NCBI RefSeq assembly: GCF_003713065.1
Contig: NZ_CP033433.1
Location: 4,737,501 to 4,801,500 of the forward strand
Source: Cohnella candidum
GTDB taxonomy: Bacteria > Bacillota > Bacilli > Paenibacillales > Paenibacillaceae
DNA: 64,000 nt
Direction: 5' to 3'
Shown: positions 48,787 through 58,039 of the stretch, piece by piece
Layout: each line of letters begins with the position of its first letter
How positions within the stretch are numbered: position 1 is the first letter of the stretch
Program-made: the position numbers and the translations under genes
The notes under the pieces: generated by a model
The model's database searches: none
What the model saw: the letters and a program-made list of their open reading frames with translations, nothing else
What the model was told of the DNA's origin: nothing

Positions 48787-50847
48787 TTACTCCGCCGCGG
48801 CCTTCAACACTTCCACTCGCGACGAGAAGAAGGTGGCGCCGCCGCCCATGTCCGCGAGCCGCTGGGACGTCAGCGAGTTGATCGATTGCCGGCCTTCATA
48901 GCCGTCTTCCCACCACAGGCCTTGCGTCACCACTACGCCCGGCAGTACGTTTTCCGCGGCATCGAGCGTGATGACGACTTCGCCGCGCCCGTTGCGCACG
49001 CGTACCCGTTCGCCCGACACGAGTCCGAGAGTTGCGGCGTCATCCCGGTGCATGTGCAGCGTCGGCCGTTTTTCGAGCTTCTTCAGGCTTTCCTGGTTCG
49101 CGAACGTCGAGTTGAGGAAGTTATGGTTCGGTCCCGCCACCAGCACGAAAGGCAAATCTTCTTCGCCCTCGCTAACCGGTGCGTACGAAGGAACAGCCGG
49201 CAATCCGGCCAGCTTCATCCGCTCCGAAACCAGCTCGATTTTGCCGGAAGGGGTCGGGACCCGCTCGTTGAACAAGGACAAGCCGTTCAACTTGGCTTTC
49301 ATCCACCCATTCTCCCGCAGCGCCTCGAACGTCATTCCCTCGATATAAGGGTTCTCCGGATAATCCAGCGCTTCGCGGATCATTTGCTCTTCCGTGATAT
49401 CGAACGCTTCGGCCTCGAAGCCCAGCCGCAACCCAAGTTCCTTAAACAGCGTGAAGTTCGATTTGCATTCGCCCATCGGGGCGACAATCGGTTCGTGCAG
49501 CTGCATATAGAGATGCCAGTAGGAGGCGAATAAGTCCATGTTTTCGAAATGGCTCGTCGCCGGCAGCACGAGGTCCGCGTATTGGCAGGTGTCCGTCAAA
49601 AACAAATCGTGCACGACGGTGAACAAATCCTCGCGCATCAGCCCTTTCCGAACCCGGTTCGAGTCCGGCGTGACGACCGCGGGGTTGCTGCTGTATACGA
49701 GAAGGAACTTGATCGGCGGATCCTGCAGCTCCAGCGCTTCTCCGAGCTGGTTCATGTTGACGATACGGGTCGTTTTATCCGCAAGCAGGTCGGGGCGTTC
49801 CAGACGCTCCGCATTGACGGCGGTGTAGTGGCTGTTGCTCTTGATCGCTCCGCCGCCTTTGACGGCCCATTGGCCGGTCAATGCGGGAAGGCAAGCGATC
49901 GTGCGGACCGCCATCCCCCCGTTGTCGTGGTGCTGGAGTCCGTTGCCGATCCGAATGTAAGCGGGGGATACCGTCCCGTAATCGCGCGCCAAACGAATGA
50001 CCGTATCCGCGGGTACGCCCGTGATCTCCTCGACCCGCTCCGGCGTGTACAAGGCAGCTTCGGCTGCCAGTTCATCGAAGCCTACCGTGTGCTCTGCCAG
50101 GAACTTCGCGTCCGTCAATCCCTCGCGGATCAGGACGTTCATCATGCCCAGGGCGAGCGCCGAGTCTGTCCCCGGCCGGAGGCCGATGAATTCGTCCGCC
50201 CAAACGGAGGTGCGGTTGCGGTGTACGTCGATGTGGATGATTTTGGCGCCTCTTTTGCGGGCTTCCGTGGCGTAGACGACCTGGTGCATGTTCGTGGAAA
50301 CGAGGTTCGCTCCCCATACGATGATCAGCTTGGAGTGGATGGTCTCCTCCGGATCGATGCCGGCTCCCGCGCCCATCGTATAATTGAAGCCGACGCCGCC
50401 GGCCACGCTGCAAATCGTCCGGTCCAGCCGGGTCGCGCCCAAGCGGTGGAAAAACCGCCGGTCCATGCCTTCTGCGTTTAGAATTCCCATGTTGCCGTAG
50501 AAGCTGTAAGGCATAATGGCTTGCGGCCCGTAATCCGAAATCGTCCGTTCCATTCGGCCGACGATTTCCTCATACGCTTCGTCCCAGGTGATCCGCTCGA
50601 ATGCCTCGGGGCCTCCGACTCCTTTTGGCGCGATTCTCCTCAACGGGTACATCAGGCGGTCCGGGTGATGGACGCGTCCGGGCATGTTGCGCACCTTGTT
50701 GCAGATCGCGCCCTTCGTGACGGGGTGATCCGGGTTGCCGTCCACCGCGACGATCTTGTCTCCATCTAACGTAACTTTTAAGCTGCACGCGTCCGGGCAG
50801 TCCAACGGGCAAACGGAGCGGGCGTATTTTAAGGCGGTTTCCGGCAT
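48787..50847 (-). CDS. Molybdopterin oxidoreductase (DMSO-reductase superfamily, cytosolic)
   Basis: A 686-residue catalytic subunit. The N-terminal 4Fe-4S site is CPLDCPDAC followed by Cys in KGAICNKVRNMPGR; molybdopterin-binding segments include VWGANLVSTNMHQ, IHIDVHRNRTSVWAD, RPGTDSALALGMM and the C-terminal VSGERVRVRNGRGEV. No Tat signal is seen, so it acts in the cytosol. It is related to B. subtilis YyaE and to formate-dehydrogenase-like or biotin-sulfoxide-reductase-like enzymes; the substrate and electron partner are unknown. There is no partner subunit next to it. Confidence 0.9.
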   Translation of the reverse strand: MPETALKYARSVCPLDCPDACSLKVTLDGDKIVAVDGNPDHPVTKGAICNKVRNMPGRVHHPDRLMYPLRRIAPKGVGGPEAFERITWDEAYEEIVGRMERTISDYGPQAIMPYSFYGNMGILNAEGMDRRFFHRLGATRLDRTICSVAGGVGFNYTMGAGAGIDPEETIHSKLIIVWGANLVSTNMHQVVYATEARKRGAKIIHIDVHRNRTSVWADEFIGLRPGTDSALALGMMNVLIREGLTDAKFLAEHTVGFDELAAEAALYTPERVEEITGVPADTVIRLARDYGTVSPAYIRIGNGLQHHDNGGMAVRTIACLPALTGQWAVKGGGAIKSNSHYTAVNAERLERPDLLADKTTRIVNMNQLGEALELQDPPIKFLLVYSSNPAVVTPDSNRVRKGLMREDLFTVVHDLFLTDTCQYADLVLPATSHFENMDLFASYWHLYMQLHEPIVAPMGECKSNFTLFKELGLRLGFEAEAFDITEEQMIREALDYPENPYIEGMTFEALRENGWMKAKLNGLSLFNERVPTPSGKIELVSERMKLAGLPAVPSYAPVSEGEEDLPFVLVAGPNHNFLNSTFANQESLKKLEKRPTLHMHRDDAATLGLVSGERVRVRNGRGEVVITLDAAENVLPGVVVTQGLWWEDGYEGRQSINSLTSQRLADMGGGATFFSSRVEVLKAAAE

Positions 50848-51002
50848 TTCTCAGACATCTCCTATTCTTCGATGCTTATATGATTATTCGCATATATAAT
50901 CCGAAATTCGAACGATTCAACGCCATAAAAGGTTCATGTAGTATAATAATCAAAGTAACATAGGACCGTAAAATATGCATCACCTATCGGAGTGGAAGAC
51001 CT

Positions 51003-53273
51003 TTGAAAACGCTCGTGATCGCCGAAAAACCGGATATGGGCCGCAACATCGCCGCCGTCATCGAACCGAAAGCGGTGAACAAACGCTCTTACCTCGAAGG
51101 CGAACGATTCGTCATCACGTGGGCGATCGGCCATTTGATCGGCCTGGCGGAGCCGGATCATTACGACGAGAAGTACAAAAAATGGCGCCTCCAAGACCTG
51201 CCGATCATTCCCGGCGACTTCCGGCTGCTTCCCAATCCGCGGACGAAGGATCAGCTCAGCGTCATCAAGGAATTGGCGGGACGCTGCGGCGAGCTCGTCA
51301 ACGCGTGCGACGCCGGGCGCGAGGGCCAGCATATCTTTTCTCTCATTAAGGAATATCTGCGCCTCAACCAACCGGTCAAACGTCTCTGGATTTCCGACCT
51401 GACGCCGGAGACGATCCGCAAAGGCTTCGAGCAGCTGAAGGACGATACGGAATACCTGAACCTGACCATCGCGGCGCGTTCCCGGAGCGAAGCCGACTGG
51501 CTGATCGGCATGAACGGCTCCCGGGCTTTCACGACGAAGCACGGCGAGCTGCTGTCGGTCGGCCGCGTGCAGACGCCCGTGCTGGCGTTGATTTATGACC
51601 GGCAACTGCAAATCGAATCTTTCGACTCGTTAAAATATTACGAGGTTTACGGAACGTTCGCCCAGGATTCCACCGTCTATCGCGGAATGTGGCAAGGGGA
51701 GCGGATGACCGATCCGGAGCGCGCGGAGAAGATCGCCGCCAAGGTGAAGGGAGCCACCGCCCAAGTCGAATCCTACGAGGTTAAAGAAACGAAAGAATAC
51801 CCGTGGAAGCTGTACGACCTGACCCTGCTGCAGCGTGACGCGAACGGCAAGTTCGGCTTTTCCGCCAAGAAGACGCTGGACATCGCCCAAGCCCTCTACG
51901 AGAAGCATAAGGTCATTTCGTACCCCCGGACGAACTCGAACTACGTCACCGAACAGAACATACCGGAAATGCACCGGGTGCTCGGCTCGCTGCGGGGCTC
52001 CGAATACGACGCTCTCGTGCAGGGCGCCAATCGAAATCTGGTTCATACGGGCAACCGGAACGTGTGCAACCCCTCGAAGGTCGAGGACCACCACGCGATC
52101 ATGCCGACGTTCAAGAAGCCGGGAACGCTCAGTCCTGAAGAGAAGAAGCTGTACGACCTCATCGTCCGGCGTTTTCTGTCCCACTACTACCCGCCCGCGG
52201 AGTACAAAGTCCATACCGTCATGACCGTCGTAGAGGAAGAACGTTTCAAAACGACGATCAAAGAAAAGCTGTCCGACGGCTGGAAAGTCGTTTATGCGGG
52301 ACAGGCTTCGGATAACGCAGGCGGCAAAGGGAAGGGCGGCGGCAAAAAAGGGGACAAGGACGACGCGGGCGCGGGGACGGAGCGGGAGGACGAGGCCGAG
52401 GAGATCGAGACTCCGTTCGTGCTGGACGCCGGCTTGCCCGCCGCCTGTACGGACGCCGAAGTGAAGGCCAAGGAAACGCAGCCTCCCAAGCATTACACGG
52501 AAGGCACGCTGTTGAAGGCGATGGAAAGCGCCGGCAAGCAGATCGAAGACGAAGAGCTGCGCGACGCGATGAAGGACTCCGGCCTCGGCACGCCGGCCAC
52601 CCGGGCGGCGACGATCGAGCGGCTGAAGCAGGTCGGTTACATCGACATGCAGGGCAAGAAGCTGATGATCTCCCGCAAGGGGAGGACGGCGATCGAGCTC
52701 ATCCGCGGCGCCGGCGTCGAGCTGCTGGCGTCTCCCGAGATGACGGGACACTGGGAGCGGCGGCTGACCGAAATCTCCCGCGGACAAGCATCGGCGGAGA
52801 AGTTCATGGAGAACGTGAAGCGGTTCGCCGTCCAGATCGTCGAGCGCGTGCGGGGCCAGCGGCAGGCGGCGAAGGACGCTTTCGCGGCGGAAACGAAGCC
52901 GGCCGCTGCCGCCAAAGGCAAAGCGGCAACGGGTTCCTCTACTCGCGCCAAACGCGCAGTCCCCGCTGCCACCGAGAAAAAGCCGGCCCCTGAAGGACCG
53001 TCCGGCACGATCGCGAGCTGTCCGCGGCCGGGTTGCAGCGGTCATATTTTTATGGGCCGCAAAGGCTACGGATGCAGCGAGTACAAGACAGGCTGCAAGT
53101 TCGTCATCTGGAAGGAGAGCTTCGGCCGAACGCTGACCGACGCGCAGGTGCGCACGATCATCGAAAAAGGCAAAACGGCCAAATTGAAAGTGAAGGATGA
53201 AAGCGGCGAATTCGAAGCGCGCTTGGTATTGGCCGATCCCGCTACAGGCGAATTGAAGCTGGAGCGCGCATAG
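51003..53273 (+). CDS. topB: DNA topoisomerase III
   Basis: A 756-residue type IA topoisomerase that relaxes and decatenates DNA. The Toprim domain opens MKTLVIAEKPDMGRNIA and has the NACDAGREGQHI acidic triad; the catalytic Tyr is in KVISYPRTNSNYV (near residue 310). A Gly/Lys- and acid-rich insert (about residues 438-470) and an Ala/Lys-rich linker (615-660) precede a C-terminal zinc ribbon (CPRPGCSG.., GYGCSEYKTGCKF). The start is TTG 51003 with CGGAG upstream. Confidence 0.95.
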   Translation: MKTLVIAEKPDMGRNIAAVIEPKAVNKRSYLEGERFVITWAIGHLIGLAEPDHYDEKYKKWRLQDLPIIPGDFRLLPNPRTKDQLSVIKELAGRCGELVNACDAGREGQHIFSLIKEYLRLNQPVKRLWISDLTPETIRKGFEQLKDDTEYLNLTIAARSRSEADWLIGMNGSRAFTTKHGELLSVGRVQTPVLALIYDRQLQIESFDSLKYYEVYGTFAQDSTVYRGMWQGERMTDPERAEKIAAKVKGATAQVESYEVKETKEYPWKLYDLTLLQRDANGKFGFSAKKTLDIAQALYEKHKVISYPRTNSNYVTEQNIPEMHRVLGSLRGSEYDALVQGANRNLVHTGNRNVCNPSKVEDHHAIMPTFKKPGTLSPEEKKLYDLIVRRFLSHYYPPAEYKVHTVMTVVEEERFKTTIKEKLSDGWKVVYAGQASDNAGGKGKGGGKKGDKDDAGAGTEREDEAEEIETPFVLDAGLPAACTDAEVKAKETQPPKHYTEGTLLKAMESAGKQIEDEELRDAMKDSGLGTPATRAATIERLKQVGYIDMQGKKLMISRKGRTAIELIRGAGVELLASPEMTGHWERRLTEISRGQASAEKFMENVKRFAVQIVERVRGQRQAAKDAFAAETKPAAAAKGKAATGSSTRAKRAVPAATEKKPAPEGPSGTIASCPRPGCSGHIFMGRKGYGCSEYKTGCKFVIWKESFGRTLTDAQVRTIIEKGKTAKLKVKDESGEFEARLVLADPATGELKLERA

Positions 53274-53311
53274 GAATGAAAAGAGTTGCCTGGTAGAAGG
53301 AGAGGCGCGAC

Positions 53312-55369
53312 ATGTCCGCAGGAAAATGGGGAGACCGCATGAAACGAATGAAATTGCGGCATTTCGTAGGGCGGGAGAGAGAAATCTCTTTCTTCCGCTC
53401 GCTCCTTCTGCAGCCCGAAAGAGAGGAACGGGTCGTCCACCTTCACGGACCGGGCGGCAACGGCAAATCCACGCTGCTCGACGTTTTCGCCTTGCTCGCG
53501 GCCGAGCAGGGGTTCCCCTATGCGATCGTCGACAGCCGCGATTTTCCGCATACGCCGGATCGATTGTGCGGGAAGCTTCTGAATATACTCGACCCCCGAG
53601 GAACTCCGACTCCGACATCCCCGGAGGGGAGTTTAGCCCTATGCTTAGAGCGGCTGGCGGACCTTGCAGAGACGCACGGACGCGTTCTGCTGGCCATCGA
53701 CACCTGCGAGGAAATGAGCGATCTCGACGACTGGGTCCGCGAAACGTTCGTGCCGGCCATGCCCGACGGCGTGCTTCTCGTGCTGGCCGGCCGGCTCCCG
53801 CTCGGGCCGGGTTGGATGACGGTGGACTGGCGTCCTTATGTTCTCGACATTGCCCTAACGGCGTTTGATCGGGAAACCTGCAGGGACTTCGCGGCGAAGG
53901 TAACTTCCGGTCAAGCCGGATTGACCGCCCAGTCTCTGGAAAGGCTGTTCGCGCTGACCAAAGGGCATCCGTTAACTTTGTCTTTATTGCTGGGCCTTTC
54001 GAATTGGAAGACGGGGACGCCGGACGACGAAGGCTTGCACGACGTGCTGCGGCATGCGGCCTCCGCCTGGCTGCGGGAGGCGCAGGACCCCTTCCTGCGG
54101 GAAATGGTCGAGGCAGCCGCGATCGTCCGGGTTTTCAATCAGGAGCTTCTCGAACTCATGTTGGATAAGCCGATTCCCGTCGCGGATTTCGAGCGCCTGA
54201 CCTCTTTGTCATTCGTCAGAAGCGCTAAGCGGGGCTGGTTCATCCACGACTTGCTGCGCGGACCGCTGAGCCGGGAAGCCAAACGGCGGCAGCCGCTCTT
54301 GCATGAAAGCATGCTGGGCCGGTGCTTGGCTTATTTGAACCGACAATTGGCCCAGCCGAATGCGGACGGCGATGGTTCGCTCTTGCTGCTCGATCTGATC
54401 TACGTGCTGGGCGGAACGATGCTGCGGTCGATTTTCCTCGACGAAACGGGCGACAACGTCTACTATCTGAAACCCTTGCGCGCGGACGGGCTGCAAGAAG
54501 CCGAGGCGTACATGCAGCGCGTGTTGGATGGGCAGAGGGACGTCGTCCAGCATTTCTACGACCCTCATACGCACGAAGGGTACGACAACGTCATGCCGTT
54601 CGCCTATATCCGCAATGCCTATCGGCTGCTCAACCTGAAACAGTGGGCAGCCTTCGGCGAAGACGTCGTGCAGGTCATCCGCAACGATCGGCATGAAGCC
54701 GTCGCGTTGATCGTGTTCGTCCCGATTCACCGGGATTCGCTTCCGTCGCTTGCGGCCAGCCCGGTGTCCGGGCCTTATTTCCGGAGCCTGCGGGAAAAAG
54801 AACTGGAGGCGTTGGCGCAGCCGCCTTCGGCCCCGGCGGGGTGGTTCCTCTACCATGTCGATCAGTGGGGCGATCACAGTTCGGCCGCCCGGGCGGCATT
54901 TTTCCAATTCACGATCGGCCGGATGATTCGACCCGGGATCTTCGTGCATTCCTCGCCGTTGAAACTGCATCAGGACGTCAGCGCAAGCCTCGGCATGGCC
55001 GAGGTCCCCGCCGCCGTCCATCTGGATTACGGCGAATCGTTCCCGTCCCGGACCTTCGTCCTGGACACGCGAGGAGGACATGGGTTGCCGTTGATGCACA
55101 TGTTCGCGGGTCTTCCGGATGGGGGCCGCAGCGACGGGGAAATGCCGGCGGAAACCGAAACGGCCGCCGAAAATCGACGATTAACGCCGCGGGAGCAGGA
55201 AATCGTCGAGTTTGCGTTGCAGGGATGGACGAACTCCGAAATCGCCAAACGCTTGTATCTGTCCGAAATCACGGTGAAAAAGCATCTCGCGAACGTTTAC
55301 GCGAAGCTGGGCGTCAAAGGAAAAACCCAATTGGTACAGTACATGATGAGCCGCCGGGACGGTTCGTGA
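53312..55369 (+). CDS. MalT/LAL-type ATPase regulator with C-terminal LuxR HTH
   Basis: A 685-residue signal-transduction ATPase. Residues 15-330 form a STAND-type AAA module with Walker A LHGPGGNGKSTLL, a Walker B-like VLLAIDTCEEM and the winged segment before HDLLRGPL. The central part (370-600) resembles an acyltransferase-like or unknown sensor domain rather than TPR repeats. The last 60 residues are a LuxR HTH (RLTPREQEIVEFALQGWTNSEIAKRLYLSEITVKKHLANVYAKL). GAAGGAGAGG precedes the start. Target and inducer are unknown; it is unusual in having a folded non-TPR middle. Confidence 0.85.
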   Translation: MSAGKWGDRMKRMKLRHFVGREREISFFRSLLLQPEREERVVHLHGPGGNGKSTLLDVFALLAAEQGFPYAIVDSRDFPHTPDRLCGKLLNILDPRGTPTPTSPEGSLALCLERLADLAETHGRVLLAIDTCEEMSDLDDWVRETFVPAMPDGVLLVLAGRLPLGPGWMTVDWRPYVLDIALTAFDRETCRDFAAKVTSGQAGLTAQSLERLFALTKGHPLTLSLLLGLSNWKTGTPDDEGLHDVLRHAASAWLREAQDPFLREMVEAAAIVRVFNQELLELMLDKPIPVADFERLTSLSFVRSAKRGWFIHDLLRGPLSREAKRRQPLLHESMLGRCLAYLNRQLAQPNADGDGSLLLLDLIYVLGGTMLRSIFLDETGDNVYYLKPLRADGLQEAEAYMQRVLDGQRDVVQHFYDPHTHEGYDNVMPFAYIRNAYRLLNLKQWAAFGEDVVQVIRNDRHEAVALIVFVPIHRDSLPSLAASPVSGPYFRSLREKELEALAQPPSAPAGWFLYHVDQWGDHSSAARAAFFQFTIGRMIRPGIFVHSSPLKLHQDVSASLGMAEVPAAVHLDYGESFPSRTFVLDTRGGHGLPLMHMFAGLPDGGRSDGEMPAETETAAENRRLTPREQEIVEFALQGWTNSEIAKRLYLSEITVKKHLANVYAKLGVKGKTQLVQYMMSRRDGS

Positions 55370-55370
55370 T

Positions 55371-55838
55371 TCAAGGTTTCCATACGGCGAGGACGATGTT
55401 GACGACAACGCCCAGGTGGATCAGGTCGAAGCCTTTGGTCATGGACGCGATTTGCCCGTGAATCCGTTCCGAATCGTCCGGGCGCAGGGAGATAACGTCC
55501 CGGATGCTCTTCTTGACCGCCTTCATCCGCGGCCCGATATAGAGCGAGAATCCGAAAAGAACGAGCACCATGACCATTTGCTTGAAGCCAAGCCAGTTCA
55601 GGTGGAAGAAGCCTCCGCCCGACATGACGCTCATGGTGATGCCCGTCAAGAGAAGTGCGGTGGTGATCCCGAGAAAAAACGGTTCGGAGGAGAGCATGAT
55701 GCGGATCAGTCCGAGCTCCTGTCCGCTGCCGCGCAGCCGGCGGATATTGCCGACGAGAAATACCCGTTCGTAAACCGCGCCTCCAAGCCAGAGGGTAACG
55801 GAAAGAAGATGCAGGATAAGCAGACCGGTGTACAACAT
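55371..55838 (-). CDS. CopD/DUF2269-like membrane protein
   Basis: A 155-residue protein with four membrane segments (LYTGLLILHLLSVTLWLGGAVY.., PFFLGITTALLLTGITMSVM, WLGFKQMVMVLVLFGFSLYIG, FDLIHLGVVVNIVLAVW). His and Trp near the first segment are typical of the CopD/DUF2269 group. GGGAGGC precedes the ATG. It follows the SRPBCC gene by 3 bases on the same strand and is convergent with the LuxR-type gene. Function unknown. Confidence 0.75.
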   Translation of the reverse strand: MLYTGLLILHLLSVTLWLGGAVYERVFLVGNIRRLRGSGQELGLIRIMLSSEPFFLGITTALLLTGITMSVMSGGGFFHLNWLGFKQMVMVLVLFGFSLYIGPRMKAVKKSIRDVISLRPDDSERIHGQIASMTKGFDLIHLGVVVNIVLAVWKP

Positions 55839-55841
55839 CCG

Positions 55842-56354
55842 TCACGCCTCCCTTCCAAGCGCCGAAGCAGGCGGGAACGCGGAGTGGGACGCTTTTCGGG
55901 CATCGGCTTCGGCCACGAGCTTCAGCTGGTTCAAGCTTCTCTTCGTCATCCATTTCAGCATCGGCTCCAGCAGCCGCTTATCGGCCCACCGCATGATCGC
56001 CGACGGCTTCGGATTCATCTGGATCGTCGTTTGGAACCGGCTTTTGCCCGGCGCGATCGCTTCGTACCTCCACGAACCGCCTCCGCCCGCGAAAGGCATC
56101 CCGGCGATTTTCAGCATCTTCACGGCCGACCGGCGGTTCGGTTCGAACGCAACGTATTCCATGTCCAAATGGAAGCGTCTCCCCATCTTTCCCTCCGAAC
56201 GAAGCTTCACGCCCGTATCCGGTGACTCCGCGTTCAACAGCGTCACTTTCAGGATGCGATAATCCCATTCCGGCCGGCGGCCGGCATTTTGCGTAAGCGC
56301 CCATACGGTCTCCACCGGCGCGTCGATTTCCACGGCCATTTCGCAGCGTGCCAT
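55842..56354 (-). CDS. SRPBCC-family protein
   Basis: A 170-residue START-like protein (CEMAVEIDAPVETVWALTQNAGRRPEWDYRILKV, KMLKIAGMPFAGGGGSWRYEAI, a long C-terminal helix). The protein likely binds a hydrophobic ligand. ATG 56354 follows GGGAGAGA; the longer frame upstream lacks a site. It forms a two-gene unit with the CopD-like membrane protein. Confidence 0.82.
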   Translation of the reverse strand: MARCEMAVEIDAPVETVWALTQNAGRRPEWDYRILKVTLLNAESPDTGVKLRSEGKMGRRFHLDMEYVAFEPNRRSAVKMLKIAGMPFAGGGGSWRYEAIAPGKSRFQTTIQMNPKPSAIMRWADKRLLEPMLKWMTKRSLNQLKLVAEADARKASHSAFPPASALGREA

Positions 56355-56472
56355 GACACGATCTCTCCCTTGCGTTATCGTAGTTCCTTCACTCACTATA
56401 GCCGCCGCTTCGGAAGGAATCGATTATACAAAGGTATACCTATACGTATAAGGCGCTCGCGCGTCATGCCGA

Positions 56473-56502
56473 TTGACATACCCCTTGGGGGTATAATATG
56501 AT
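56473..56502 (+). promoter_or_regulatory. csoR promoter with embedded CsoR operator
   Basis: TTGACA (56473-56478), 18-base spacer and TATGAT (56497-56502). The spacer holds ATACCCCTTGGGGGTAT (56478-56494), the GC-centred dyad typical of CsoR sites, so apo-CsoR would block the promoter and Cu(I) relieve it. Confidence 0.75.
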
Positions 56503-56523
56503 GGTCATAGAGGTGAGCCACTC

Positions 56524-56859
56524 ATGGAACATACCGCACACTCCGGCCACGGAGACCATTGCTCCGACGAGAACGGGGAAGTCCGCAAAAGCCATCACTC
56601 GAACCAGACGAAAACGAACCTGATCAGCCGGCTGAACCGGATCGAAGGCCAGATTCGCGGCGTGAAGGGCATGATAGAGAAGGATACGTATTGCGACGAC
56701 GTCCTGAACCAGATCGCGTCGATTCAATCGGCGCTGAACGGCGTCGGCAAGCTGCTGCTGGAAAATCACATGCGGAGCTGCGTCATCGAGCGGATCCAAT
56801 CGGGCGAGCACGAAGTGATCGACGAGCTGTTGATTACCGTCAACAAACTCATGAAATAA
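56524..56859 (+). CDS. csoR: Copper-sensing repressor CsoR
   Basis: A 111-residue four-helix repressor. The Cu(I) ligands are visible as Cys in DTYCDDVLNQ and His/Cys in ENHMRSCVIE (the C-H-C triad). A His-rich N-terminal tail (MEHTAHSGHGDHC) may give extra metal binding. Cu(I) binding releases the operator just upstream. It is followed by copZ, 16 bases on. Confidence 0.93.
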   Translation: MEHTAHSGHGDHCSDENGEVRKSHHSNQTKTNLISRLNRIEGQIRGVKGMIEKDTYCDDVLNQIASIQSALNGVGKLLLENHMRSCVIERIQSGEHEVIDELLITVNKLMK

Positions 56860-56875
56860 GAGGAGGTCCCCGATC

Positions 56876-57076
56876 ATGGCACAAGTGACCTTGAACGTGC
56901 AAGGAATGTCCTGCAACCACTGCGTGAACGCTGTGGAGAAAGCCGTACGCGGCGCGGGCGGGCAAGCGAAAGTCGATCTTCCGAACGGCAAGGTGGAAGT
57001 TGAATTCGACGAAGGCAAAGTGCAGCTCGGCGCCATCAAAGAAGCGATCGAAGACCAAGGCTACGACGTCGTCTGA
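56876..57076 (+). CDS. copZ: Copper chaperone CopZ
   Basis: A 66-residue HMA-domain chaperone with the Cu(I) motif GMSCNHC (Cys13 and Cys16) and the closing GYDVV. It passes Cu(I) to the efflux ATPase CopA, normally the next gene; here a terminator follows instead, so CopA must lie elsewhere. AAGAGGAGGT precedes the start. Confidence 0.95.
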   Translation: MAQVTLNVQGMSCNHCVNAVEKAVRGAGGQAKVDLPNGKVEVEFDEGKVQLGAIKEAIEDQGYDVV

Positions 57077-57109
57077 ATCAGCCCGCATCCGTGCAAACAT
57101 ATCGCAAAC

Positions 57110-57152
57110 AAAAACGCATCCCCGTCCGATGGACGCCGGGATGCGTTTTTTC
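57110..57152. terminator. Terminator between copZ and the convergent TIGR03943 gene
   Basis: AAACGCATCCC..GGGATGCGTTT hairpin with A run and T run on either side, able to act both ways. Confidence 0.85.
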
Positions 57153-57158
57153 ATGCGC

Positions 57159-58028
57159 TTACTCCGGGGCTGCCGCGCCGAAATCCGAGTCCGGGGAAAC
57201 GTACGGTTCGGCCGCCGGTTCGATTTTCTCGGCTTTCTCGAGCTTAAGCCCCATGATTTCGCTGCCGTAATAATCGGCCTTCACCAGCGTGCCGGTAACC
57301 CGCAGCCAAGTGTCGTTCGGGTACTCCCGCAGATCAGGCCCGCCGGATACCATGACGCCGTACGGCATCGCGTCCGCCGTACAGCATTGCACCGCGAACC
57401 GGCCGAGCACGAAGCTGCCCGCCGGGATCGTATCGTCGCGGTAGACGAAACCGCTGATCGTCAGTTTTTTGCCGACGAATTGATCTAAATACAAGTCCAG
57501 CGTGGTCAGGATTTCCAAATAGCTTTTTTCCGTGACCTCGATCGCGGGTTGCTTGTAGATGCGTTTGGCATAGTCGGCATACGCTTCGGAGTACTCGTCT
57601 GACGGGAATAGGGCATCGCCGCTCTTGGGCTTCACCGACGAGGCGGCAGACAGATTCATGCCCTTCTTGGAAGCCATCGCGCTTCCGATCGTCGTATCCG
57701 GCGTGAAAAATCCGACCAACAGCGGAGCCGCGAACAACGCGTATACGGCGACGTTTTTCCACAACGGCCCCGACGGAGGGTGCCCACAGTCGCACTCGGC
57801 CGCTTCCCTCTGTCCCATCCAAAACCGGTAGGCTTGGAAAAGCTGCACGGCGGCGACGACGTATAAGCCGAGTGCGGACAATTTGACGTATAAGGCCATC
57901 TTGGGTGCGATGTAAAGCGTAAGGCTGTCCGTCCGGACGAGCCGGATAATGTAGAAGGCGAATCCGCCCAGAATCAGGCCTCGGATCGCATGGTGCATGG
58001 CAAGACGGCGGTCTGACGAAGATTCCAT
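57159..58028 (-). CDS. TIGR03943-family (YcgQ-like) membrane protein
   Basis: A 289-residue protein: two N-terminal segments, a short loop with CDCGHPP, a third segment, then an extracytoplasmic domain of about 170 residues (DLYLDQFVGKKLTISGFVYRDDTIPAGSFVLGRFAVQCCTADAMPYGVMV). The CDC and QCC cysteines may bind metal. The family is always next to a YraQ/DUF318 permease, as here, forming a two-part transporter of unknown substrate, likely a metal or metal complex. GGAGG is 5-6 bases before ATG 58028. Confidence 0.87.
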   Translation of the reverse strand: MESSSDRRLAMHHAIRGLILGGFAFYIIRLVRTDSLTLYIAPKMALYVKLSALGLYVVAAVQLFQAYRFWMGQREAAECDCGHPPSGPLWKNVAVYALFAAPLLVGFFTPDTTIGSAMASKKGMNLSAASSVKPKSGDALFPSDEYSEAYADYAKRIYKQPAIEVTEKSYLEILTTLDLYLDQFVGKKLTISGFVYRDDTIPAGSFVLGRFAVQCCTADAMPYGVMVSGGPDLREYPNDTWLRVTGTLVKADYYGSEIMGLKLEKAEKIEPAAEPYVSPDSDFGAAAPE

Positions 58029-58039
58029 ATAGCCCTCCT

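Noticed and set aside
51630-53618. 662-codon frame on the minus strand
   Set aside because: It lies opposite topB, whose product is unmistakable; high GC keeps antisense frames open. It is Arg/His-rich with no domain.
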